A model generated the notes under the pieces. It was not told where the DNA came from. It was given only the letters and a program-made list of their open reading frames with translations, and searched no databases. Shown here in pieces: positions 26,308-32,516 of a stretch of DNA of 32,516 nucleotides (its first letter is position 1; every line of letters starts with the position of its first letter). The stretch lies in NCBI GenBank assembly GCA_945900965.1, contig CAMDKM010000041.1, positions 1 through 32,516 of the forward strand, read 5' to 3'. This DNA is from Bordetella parapertussis (GTDB lineage Bacteria; Pseudomonadota; Gammaproteobacteria; Burkholderiales; JACQAP01). Made by a program: the position numbers and the translations under genes.

Positions 26308-27259
26308 AACAATACCGCAACGACTAGCGCCCTACGCAATTCCTGTAACAACGATTGCGATCGTAGGCGTTGTAGCCTTCATGATCCGATCATGGAACGC
26401 TCCCGATCTATTAACAGCTTCGCAGCCGTACACAGCCGGCGCGAATTTACAAACGCCGTCATCTTCGGTGTCGCAGAAATCAGGGCCGGAGAAAAGCACT
26501 GCGATTTTGCCGCAGGTTCCATCTCCATCAGAGCCGATACATAACGGTCCCGTTCGGGAAGGCGCTTCTGCTCCTTCCTCGGCGAAGAGCTCAAATCCCG
26601 TATCGGCACCTATTGCCAACGTGCCGTCACCATTATCGCCCCCCCCAATAACTCAACGCCCAATCCGGCCGGTTCCCGATCTACCCGCGCTTGAAGATAA
26701 GGTGCCAATAAAATCTGTTCCAGTTCCTCACGAGGTCTCGGAAGCTCAAATATATTCCGAAGACCGTTACATACGTAGTTCATTCCGCGCGGCATATTCC
26801 AATTCAGGTCGACCTCGCTGGTCTATCGTTGCGTGGAATTCTCATGGGAGCTTTCCCAGCCTTTCGAACTATGTGGGGGTCGCAGCATCCAAGGCTGGAA
26901 TCTCAGCTCCGCTAGAGCTATTCACGGATGCCTTCCTGATAGACGGCCTCCCGGCGCGCATTATGAGTGGCGACGATACGGCAGTCCCTGAACTGAAGTT
27001 AGACCAACGTATCGATTACCTTGTGCTCGTTCGGATTGGCGAGACCGAGCTGCCGTCCGGCAGGTACGCCTCTATTAAGAGCATCAGATCATCGATTGAC
27101 GTCCAAATTATATCTACAGCCCATCCCGCAGATAGTCGAACACTACGCTCTACTGAAACGGCAGGAGGCTACAACTACGAAGACGCGTCCACTCAGGCTG
27201 CGATCCAAGCTTTCGACTCAATATTCGCAGAATTCCAAGCTAGATTAACGGGACACTGA
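26285..27259 (+). CDS. membrane-anchored protein with Pro-rich linker and CsgG-like domain
   Basis: No named family recognised. A short basic N-terminus is followed by one membrane segment (IPVTTIAIVGVVAFMI, residues ~17-35), then a Pro/Ser-rich linker (~55-150) long enough to cross part of the periplasm. A folded C-terminal domain (~160-322) follows with alternating strands and helices: RWSIVAWNSHG, LELFTDAFLIDGL, LDQRIDYLVLVRIGETEL, SIDVQIISTAHPADSRTL, and a final helix STQAAIQAFDSIFAEFQARL. The pattern of 'variable gene product, YLVLVRIG, VQIIST, AAIQAFDSIF' resembles CsgG/FlgO-type domains, but I rate that as a guess. It overlaps gene 1 by 23 nt and ends 1 nt before gene 3, so the three are one operon. 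Confidence 0.7.
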   Translation: MNLIKPAKTIPQRLAPYAIPVTTIAIVGVVAFMIRSWNAPDLLTASQPYTAGANLQTPSSSVSQKSGPEKSTAILPQVPSPSEPIHNGPVREGASAPSSAKSSNPVSAPIANVPSPLSPPPITQRPIRPVPDLPALEDKVPIKSVPVPHEVSEAQIYSEDRYIRSSFRAAYSNSGRPRWSIVAWNSHGSFPSLSNYVGVAASKAGISAPLELFTDAFLIDGLPARIMSGDDTAVPELKLDQRIDYLVLVRIGETELPSGRYASIKSIRSSIDVQIISTAHPADSRTLRSTETAGGYNYEDASTQAAIQAFDSIFAEFQARLTGH

Positions 27260-27260
27260 G

Positions 27261-27944
27261 ATGCGCGCTTCACTTGCTCACTTCGCACTGCTGTGTCTCG
27301 CTGCTACATCAGCGTTATCCGCAGGGTGCGCTGGTTATAGCGATCTACGGTACGCTCCTCAATATGGCAATCAAAAGCCAGTGCAAAGTGTGACACCTGC
27401 GCAAAGTGCCGACCCCGCCAAACAGATTGACGATGTGGCCAGGTCTTTGGCAGGGCAGTTATCGAATTCTGTTAAAACAGGATCTGCCGCGCAACGAATT
27501 GCCGTTCTTCCAATGAATTCCAAGAGTAACTCCATATATGGACTCCGGCTTGCTGAGACCTTGCCAGACGCGTTAAAGGCGGAACTATTCAATATGCACA
27601 AGTTTCAAATTGTGGCAGACAACGATATGGGGAGGGCATTAAAGCAGCTAAATATTGACGCGGAGCTGCAAAATCTTGGTTATATCTCCAAGGAAACAAT
27701 AAAGAGAGTCGGCTCGCTTGTTAACGCCGACGCAATTCTGCATGGCTCAATTATAGACTCGGTTAATAAGCAAAGAGTGTTGTTAGAACTAATAAATGTA
27801 CAAACCGGACAGATCGATTCTGTCGCTCAATCTCTAATCGAGAATTGTACGTTGCTAGATACCTGCTCGCCGACAACTTATTACGAATATGCGCCACAAT
27901 ATTACGAGTATGGCCCGCAGTTTAATGATGGCTACAGCTACTAA
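27261..27944 (+). CDS. FlgO/CsgG-like outer membrane lipoprotein with Tyr-rich tail
   Basis: A lipoprotein: the signal peptide ends in the lipobox LSAGC (Cys23). Residues ~55-195 match the FlgO/CsgG pattern: QIDDVARSLAGQL, RIAVLPMNSKSN, LRLAETLPDALKAELF, FQIVADNDMGRALKQLNID, IKRVGSLVNADAILHGSIID and ELINVQTGQI. The family includes outer membrane lipoproteins such as FlgO and the curli pore CsgG. No flagellar or curli genes lie nearby, so a role in those systems is unlikely. The last 20 residues are Tyr-rich with a repeated motif (YYEYAPQ, YYEYGPQ), and a Cys pair (196, 202) precedes it. It starts 1 nt after the previous stop. It is probably the outer-membrane end of this three-gene module. 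Confidence 0.75.
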   Translation: MRASLAHFALLCLAATSALSAGCAGYSDLRYAPQYGNQKPVQSVTPAQSADPAKQIDDVARSLAGQLSNSVKTGSAAQRIAVLPMNSKSNSIYGLRLAETLPDALKAELFNMHKFQIVADNDMGRALKQLNIDAELQNLGYISKETIKRVGSLVNADAILHGSIIDSVNKQRVLLELINVQTGQIDSVAQSLIENCTLLDTCSPTTYYEYAPQYYEYGPQFNDGYSY

Positions 27945-28120
27945 GGACGCTGACCGATATCAGCGATATCCGCTCTCAAATTCTACGGGTGAGATCCGGT
28001 GCTCGTTGGGCACGTAGTACGCGGATGCAATGCACGGCTCTAATCGGTTTGGAATTCGTCGCGCGTGAGTGGGGGCGCTTCGAGGGAACCTTTGGTGATC
28101 TTCGCACCTTTCGGGTACGA
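27945..28120. other. intergenic region without a supported gene
   Basis: I see no promoter, hairpin with T-run, or coding similarity between the end of the three-gene operon and the IS91 remnant. The composition shifts back towards GC-rich here. Together with 28271-28473, which also holds nothing recognisable, it brackets the transposase fragment. Confidence 0.5.
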
Positions 28121-28270
28121 CTAGCGCTTGTTGGGCGTCACTTGGTCGCGCAGTCGATGATGCGGCACGAATTCAGCATGATAGCGCGCCAGGTTGACGG
28201 GTAGTGTCAGTACCAAGGCGGCAAAGTAGGCCATAAAGTCGAGGGGCTCGAACACGACATACGTGGTGCC
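28121..28270 (-). pseudogene. IS91-family transposase C-terminal remnant
   Basis: About 49 residues read in one minus-strand frame: GTTYVVFEPLDFMAYFAALV, then VNLARYHAEFVPHHRLRDQV and TPNKR, ending at a TAG. This is the characteristic region of IS91/ISCR-type (Y2 transposase) proteins, where homologues read like 'VNLTRYHGVFAPNSRLR..VTP'. The rest of the transposase, including the catalytic Tyr region, is absent, and upstream sequence in frame (to 28408) has no family resemblance. A dead fragment. Confidence 0.8.
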
Positions 28271-28473
28271 GTCACCGCGCGATTTTTTCCGCGCGCATTC
28301 CGCACGCATCATTATTGTCGAGAGAAAAATTATTGTAGCTCGTTCTATAAGGTCACGACCAGTATAGATCGCTGGTTGAAGAAACTCTTCATACGATGTA
28401 TCCGCCACCGATAAGCCGCTACGCCAGTTCCGTTTGTGCGATGACGGAATCCTTCTGCCGTGGGTCTCGTTCT

Positions 28474-29049
28474 TCAGGGGACGGGGATGTCGGTGAATGG
28501 TGCCGAAAATTGCGTGGCCGTGGTCGTGTCTTCATCAAAGCGAAAAAAATCGATATTCAGATCGAAAAAGCTGCCGGTGAACTTGGCACCGAACGTCGAG
28601 CTGAACTTGAGCGAGAGCGTCCGCGTTTTCTTGGCGGCGATAAGTGAATAGCCATCGATCGAACTCGACGCAAAGTTCATCTGGTTGATGCCGGACAAGG
28701 GGTAGACAAGATTACTGACTCCCTGGTCATCGAACAGCTCCGCGTCTCCGCTCACTGCAATCCGCAGAGGGGCGGCGGTCTTGTTTTTTATCCGTACAGC
28801 GAGCTGGATTACGGGTCCGGAGAGTCTGGACTTGCCGATTAGATCGATTCGCACGAAATCGTCATCGTAGTAAGTTACCGGCGTCCCCAAGGTCTTCACG
28901 GACTCAAGTTTGGCAATGCGTTTTTGCAGGCAGACGAGGCTTGACTTGGTCTTCGTGGCTGTAGAAGTATCCAGAGTGCAACTCGCGGCAACGGCGCCCG
29001 TGCAGAGGACGGTGAGTAGTAATCCGAAAATCACCTGTAATCGTGCCAT
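28474..29049 (-). CDS. secreted protein of unknown function
   Basis: Not recognised. I start at ATG 29049 because it opens a good Sec signal peptide (MARLQVIFGLLLTVLCTGAVAA, cleaved before SC) with GGAG about 12 nt upstream; the open frame continues upstream to 29259 without signal-like features. The mature protein (~169 aa) starts with a short coiled-coil-like stretch (LVCLQKRIAKLESVKTLG, with two Cys, at ASC and LVC, that may pair) and continues as a predicted beta-rich domain (IQLAVRIKNKTAAPLRIAV, then YSLIAAKKTRTLSLKF) reminiscent of an Ig-like or DUF4352-type fold. It stands alone between transposase remnants on both sides, so it is probably cargo. Confidence 0.65.
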   Translation of the reverse strand: MARLQVIFGLLLTVLCTGAVAASCTLDTSTATKTKSSLVCLQKRIAKLESVKTLGTPVTYYDDDFVRIDLIGKSRLSGPVIQLAVRIKNKTAAPLRIAVSGDAELFDDQGVSNLVYPLSGINQMNFASSSIDGYSLIAAKKTRTLSLKFSSTFGAKFTGSFFDLNIDFFRFDEDTTTATQFSAPFTDIPVP

Positions 29050-29296
29050 TGGCGGGCTCCATGGACGTTCGAAACTTGGACGTGCAATTGTGAATATCGG
29101 TCGCCGAATGTGAATCGGTGACTTCACTTTGGAAGGTGTAGCCCGAAACGCGCGACTTCTAAAATGTGCATTGATCAAAGTCGTTACGATCCTCCCTGCG
29201 CGCAAAAGGAAGTCGAGTGTCGCGACGTGAATCGATCTTCTTTGGGAAGGGTCGAACAACAGTGGCCTTGGGTCACGGTGCTTCAGCGACGACCCG

Positions 29297-29908
29297 CTAG
29301 ACTACGCCGACGCCAACTCCGAGTTCTGAGGCTCGATGGCGCGCGCTACGCCGCCGAAGTAGGGCCGCGCGGGTGTGGCTGCCGAGCCAGTCGGGCAAGG
29401 TCTGTGACCAGATTGCCTCAGCGTAGGTGTAGTTTGAGCAGCCGAGCACAGCGACGAACAGTTGTGCGTGACCCACCGCGCCGGTGATGGCGTCGACGAC
29501 TGGGATGGTGTGGCCGGCGTAATCGACAAAGAGCTTGTCGCCGGGGACGTGGACCTGGCGGAAGACCACTTCCTAGCTGGCCCGCCAGCACCGGTAATTA
29601 TTGCAGAACGCGGTGTACTGCAGGCCATCGCGATGGGCCGTCTTGTACTCGTGCCAGAGCAACTCGCGGGTGCCGCCGCGCTGGCTCACCTCGCGACGGA
29701 CGTGGGCACAATCCGGCAGCGGCCCCGTAACCGGCGCTGGCGCCCGCCAGTACGGCCGCGCCCACAGCGCGGCCTCGTCCAACTCGTCGGGTGCCGGCCA
29801 GCCGAGCCAGGCCTCACGGGCCCGGCGCAGGCACTCCTGAACTGTCGAACGGGACGCGCCGACAGACGTCGCGATCTCGCGATCGGTGAGATCGGCCGCC
29901 CCCGGCAT
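29297..29908 (-). pseudogene. istA: IS21-family istA transposase remnant, disrupted
   Basis: The minus strand reads an IstA fragment: LTDREIATSVGASRSTVQEC (helix-turn-helix), WPAPDELDEAALWARPYW, LLWHEYKTAHRDGLQYTAFC, then an in-frame TAG at 29573-29575. The same frame continues with [20 protein letters not shown] and [20 protein letters not shown], the start of the DDE domain. Near 29360-29370 the frame shifts by one base; the continuation [14 protein letters not shown] is in the neighbouring frame. The N-terminal ~20 residues, the C-terminal half and istB are missing. It is non-functional. Confidence 0.88.
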
Positions 29909-30137
29909 AACGGTGGCGTGAGGGTCCGGCGAATTTCCGGCGCCGCACCCGCGATTCGCCGCGGGCGGTCATGCGGGCAGGGCTGAAATTCAACTATGGC
30001 CAACGACAGTCTGGCTCGATTGCGGTCCGATTTCTGCAGATAGGGCGGCTATCCTGCCTGTCCGCTGGCATATAGTGGGCTACTTTTTTCGTCGATGACT
30101 TCAAGGGAATTGTTCATTGGCCCAGCGGCCATCTTAT
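29909..30137. other. intergenic stretch without a supported gene
   Basis: This 229-bp stretch lies between the istA remnant and the 3' end of topB. Out-of-frame ORFs cover part of it but show no resemblance to IstA or any other family, so the original 5' end of istA seems deleted or scrambled. Confidence 0.45.
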
Positions 30138-32129
30138 CTAAGCGAATTGTCGCAAAACGGCTGAGGCGGTGCGACAGATGGCGCCCGATTTCGTGTAGCC
30201 ACGCGGCGGCGTAACGCCCAACTGCCGGGCGATGCTGTCTGCAAAACGCTTCATCGCGGTCGTAGGCGCGCGTCCGCTATCGCCGTCGCCTGCAGCGACG
30301 CTAGGGAGGGGACGTTCCCCGGCAGCGGCGCCGTTCTTGAGATTGTCAATAATGCGTAGGGCAACAGTGCAGACCGCATCAATCACCTCGACCATCTCCT
30401 GCCGACCGATCGCGACCTCGTCGAGCAAGCATTCCAGCTGCGCCGTCACGCCGGGATCGACTAACGCCGGATCGGCCCGCTTTAGAATGTCGAACAGCGC
30501 CAAGCCGGTCTCGGTAGGCACGATGTTTTTCCCTTGGGCGATCAGAAAATGCTGTGTCTTCAACCCGCTTATTATTTCTGCCCGAGTCGCCGGCGTGCCG
30601 ATGCCCTTCGCTTCCTTCAGCCGCTCGCGTAACGCGCCATCGTCAACAAAACGCCAGGCATTTTGCATCGCCTCGATCAGCGTCCCTTCGTTGTAACGCA
30701 CCGGTGCGCGAGTCTCTTTTCGCTCGACAGATGGATCCTTCAGTTGTACGCGCTCGCCGTCACTGAGCGTCGGCAGCAATTGCATCTCGTCGCCCTTTTC
30801 GGCGTCCGGCTGCCAGTCCGGAAATGCCGCGCGCCAGCCCAGTTCGATGGGCTGGCGACCCGCGGCGCGGAATGCGAAGCCACAAACGTCGAGCGTCACG
30901 GTCGTCTGCCTGTATTGAAAGTCGGGCATGACAGCGGCCAGATAGGCCCGCGCGACAACGTCGAACAGTTTCTTCTCGTCGGACGACAATCGCGGCCAGA
31001 GTGCGCCGAGGTCCTGGACAGTGTTGACGTTAGGAATGATCGCGTGATGGCTCGCGCCCTGCAGCGCCTTGTCGTGGAAGGTGCCGCTCGCACCTTTGCG
31101 GATCACGGGTGGTCCAGGTAATGGAAAGTTGCTGAACGATTGCCCGACGCGCAAGCCCGCCACGATTTTGTGCACATCGGCGATCAGGATCTCCGGCAGG
31201 TAACGCACCTCGGCACGCGGATAGGTGATGATTTTCTTGCCGGGGCCGTCATAGAGCGCCTGCGCCACCTCAAGCGTCTTGGCCGCCGTCCAGCCGAACC
31301 GCGAGCCGCAAAATTTCTGCAACGAAGGCAGATCGTGCAGCTTCGGTGGCCCTTGCCGCTTGTCCTCGACACGTACCCCGAGCGCGCCCTCGAAACCGTC
31401 GGCCGCATGGGCGACGTCCTGCGCAAGCTCGCGACGAACGATGCGCTCCTGCGGTCGGTGGCAGATCTGAAAGCAGCCACCCGCAACGTTCGCAGTGACG
31501 ACAACCTCGTAATAGGCAACCGGCTCGAAGTCCCGGATCTCCAACTCGCGCTTGCACACGATGGCTAAGGTGGGCGTCTTCACTCGGCCGATCCCGATGA
31601 CGCCCCGCGCGCCTCGTCCCAGAATGACCGTTGCCGTGCGCGTCAGCGATAGGTTGTAGATCTGGTCGGCCTGCCGGCGCGCGACGGCGGCGGCGTAGAG
31701 ATGAGCATATTCGGTATTGGGTTTTGCTCGACTGAAAGCGTCGCGAATAGTCTGCTGATCTTGGGCCGTGAAAAGCACCCGCATGACCTCGCCGCGATAG
31801 CCGTAATGCTCCAGGATCTCCTGGCCGATGAGTTGACCCTCGCGATCGCAATCGGTGGCGAGCCAGACCCGCTTAGCGGTGCGCAATGCCTCGCGAATGG
31901 CGCTCAGCTTGGCGGCCTTGTGACCACCGGCTGCAGGCCGCGTGCCGTAGAGGCCGTCAGGCCGAAGAAGAATTGCCGACCAGTGCTTCCATGCCGGCAC
32001 AACGTCTTGCGGTTCAAGCAAGTCGAACAAATGACCCTCGGCCGGAAGGATCTCGCCATAGCGCCCGCCGACGGCAGCGCGGACGTCTTTCGCCTGACTG
32101 GCTTTTTCGGTGATGACAATCTCGGCCAT
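30138..32129 (-). CDS. topB: DNA topoisomerase III (type IA)
   Basis: Relaxes or decatenates DNA by single-strand passage. The Toprim domain starts at MAEIVITEKASQAKDVRAAV and has the metal-binding LATDCDREGQLIGQEIL. The active-site Tyr303 is in ITYPRAEVRYLPE. Also present are GRVKTPTLAIVCKRE and the late motif KGIGTPATRAEII. I start at ATG 32129 (663 aa); a longer frame to 32231 has no homology. The protein lacks a long Zn-ribbon tail and ends in GVTPPRGYTKSGAICRT, like topB genes on integrative conjugative elements and plasmids. No ssb, conjugation or partition genes adjoin it in the window, so it may be a relic of such an element. Confidence 0.93.
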   Translation of the reverse strand: MAEIVITEKASQAKDVRAAVGGRYGEILPAEGHLFDLLEPQDVVPAWKHWSAILLRPDGLYGTRPAAGGHKAAKLSAIREALRTAKRVWLATDCDREGQLIGQEILEHYGYRGEVMRVLFTAQDQQTIRDAFSRAKPNTEYAHLYAAAVARRQADQIYNLSLTRTATVILGRGARGVIGIGRVKTPTLAIVCKRELEIRDFEPVAYYEVVVTANVAGGCFQICHRPQERIVRRELAQDVAHAADGFEGALGVRVEDKRQGPPKLHDLPSLQKFCGSRFGWTAAKTLEVAQALYDGPGKKIITYPRAEVRYLPEILIADVHKIVAGLRVGQSFSNFPLPGPPVIRKGASGTFHDKALQGASHHAIIPNVNTVQDLGALWPRLSSDEKKLFDVVARAYLAAVMPDFQYRQTTVTLDVCGFAFRAAGRQPIELGWRAAFPDWQPDAEKGDEMQLLPTLSDGERVQLKDPSVERKETRAPVRYNEGTLIEAMQNAWRFVDDGALRERLKEAKGIGTPATRAEIISGLKTQHFLIAQGKNIVPTETGLALFDILKRADPALVDPGVTAQLECLLDEVAIGRQEMVEVIDAVCTVALRIIDNLKNGAAAGERPLPSVAAGDGDSGRAPTTAMKRFADSIARQLGVTPPRGYTKSGAICRTASAVLRQFA

Positions 32130-32412
32130 AAACCTAACGCGGACGAATGGTGACGGGTGCGCAATCGGCAAAATAGTCACTGAAAGAGGGCGGGGATAGC
32201 AAGCAACCCCTTCGGGCCCGTGTTCGCGCACGCACCGTTGAGATTAGAGCCATCGCTGAGCGCAAATCAACGCAAGAAGCTGAGCAGGTGTCGCGCTTGA
32301 GCGAGCACAGGCCGGGACCTGCACCTCCACAGCAGCCAAACTTCAACTAGGTCGGTAGACCTGGCGGACGAGCTAGACTATCGGCTCGTAAGGTGTCGCA
32401 AGGACGCGATGC
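32130..32412. other. intergenic region between topB and IS91-like gene
   Basis: A 283-bp region separating divergent genes. It should contain the promoters of both topB (minus) and the IS91-like gene (plus), but no convincing -35/-10 pair stands out. A 70-codon minus-strand ORF here has no family resemblance. Confidence 0.4.
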
Positions 32413-32516
32413 ATGACGCCGTTATTGGCCGGCAAGGACGCCAGCGCTGGGGCCGCGCGTGCGGGCGAATATGCGCGTCACCGGCCCGAGCAGACGCTGC
32501 TGTATCAACTCGTTGA
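32413..32516 (+). CDS. IS91-family transposase, 5' end (cut by window edge)
   Basis: From ATG 32413 the frame is open to the edge (34 complete codons): it opens MTPLLAGKDASAGAARAGEY and continues ARHRPEQTLLYQLV. The RHRPEQTLLYQLV block is typical of the N-terminus of IS91/ISCR transposases, ahead of the zinc-binding region. Too little is visible to say whether it is intact. A C-terminal remnant of the same family lies at 28121-28270 on the opposite strand. Confidence 0.6.
   Translation, partial: MTPLLAGKDASAGAARAGEYARHRPEQTLLYQLV

Larger units (their letters stand above)
24306..32516. mobile_element. accessory region / genomic island inserted after hfq
   Basis: From the hfq stop to the window edge no core gene is found. 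The first part is visibly richer in A/T and uses codons (ATA, AGA, TTA, CTA) rare in the genes to the left. It contains an unusual three-gene operon, IS91 and IS21 transposase remnants, an orphan secreted protein, topoisomerase III and a truncated IS91-like gene. No integrase or clear attachment repeat is visible. Between 24306 and 24828 I see no supported gene: only short ORFs on both strands without family resemblance. Confidence 0.7.

Noticed and set aside
27989-28204. Plus-strand 71-codon ORF after the three-gene operon.
   Set aside because: No ribosome-binding site or similarity, and it overlaps the IS91 remnant read on the opposite strand.
29462-29986. Plus-strand 174-codon ORF across the istA remnant.
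   Set aside because: It is the antisense shadow of a clearly recognisable transposase sequence.
32134-32346. Minus-strand 70-codon Cys/Arg-rich ORF upstream of topB.
   Set aside because: Looks like random GC-rich open frame; no domain pattern and no ribosome-binding site.

Overview
The window looks like chromosome of a betaproteobacterium (Nitrosomonadales-like is my best guess). The main reason is the conserved run ndk-rlmN-pilW-rodZ-ispG-hisS-yfgM-bamB-der-hfq, a typical housekeeping cluster of that class, preceded by accA-tilS. The core genes are GC-rich, overlap tightly (ATGA, GTGA and TGATG junctions) and mostly read left to right.

Layout. Positions 149-3298 (minus strand) hold an AmmeMemoRadiSam operon: a fused AmrB/AmrA (MEMO1 + AMMECR1) protein, the AmrS radical SAM enzyme, and an overlapping LuxR-type response regulator with no kinase in view. 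Divergent from it, 3456-10394 is a five-gene efflux operon: a TetR/AcrR repressor, a TolC-like outer membrane protein, two adaptor lipoproteins and an RND pump. One adaptor lacks almost all of its coiled-coil hairpin. A gamma-glutamyltransferase (10450-12135) follows, then accA with a clear intrinsic terminator. Next come two inverted copies of a ~140 bp MITE-like repeat, then tilS and the ndk-to-hfq housekeeping cluster (13576-24305). This cluster serves tRNA modification and charging, rRNA methylation, isoprenoid synthesis, pilus assembly, cell shape, outer membrane protein assembly, ribosome assembly and sRNA regulation.

Directly after hfq, where hflX would be expected, the composition changes (AT-richer, different codon use) and an accessory region runs to the window edge. 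It starts with an apparently undescribed three-gene operon (24829-27944). Gene 1 encodes an N-terminal HEPN-like domain (RNKYAH motif) fused to an SPFH/band-7 domain and a long coiled coil. Gene 2 encodes a single-pass membrane protein with a Pro-rich linker and a C-terminal domain I read as CsgG/FlgO-like. Gene 3 encodes a FlgO/CsgG-like outer membrane lipoprotein with a Tyr-rich tail. Together they could form an envelope-spanning sensor or scaffold coupled to a possible RNase. This is the best candidate for a new system here.

The rest of the accessory region carries transposition scars and cargo: an IS91-type transposase C-terminal remnant (28121-28270), an orphan secreted protein, a decayed IS21 istA with an in-frame stop and a frameshift, a topoisomerase III gene of the kind found on integrative elements, and the 5' end of an IS91-like transposase running off the right edge. 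No rRNA, tRNA or CRISPR array was recognised.
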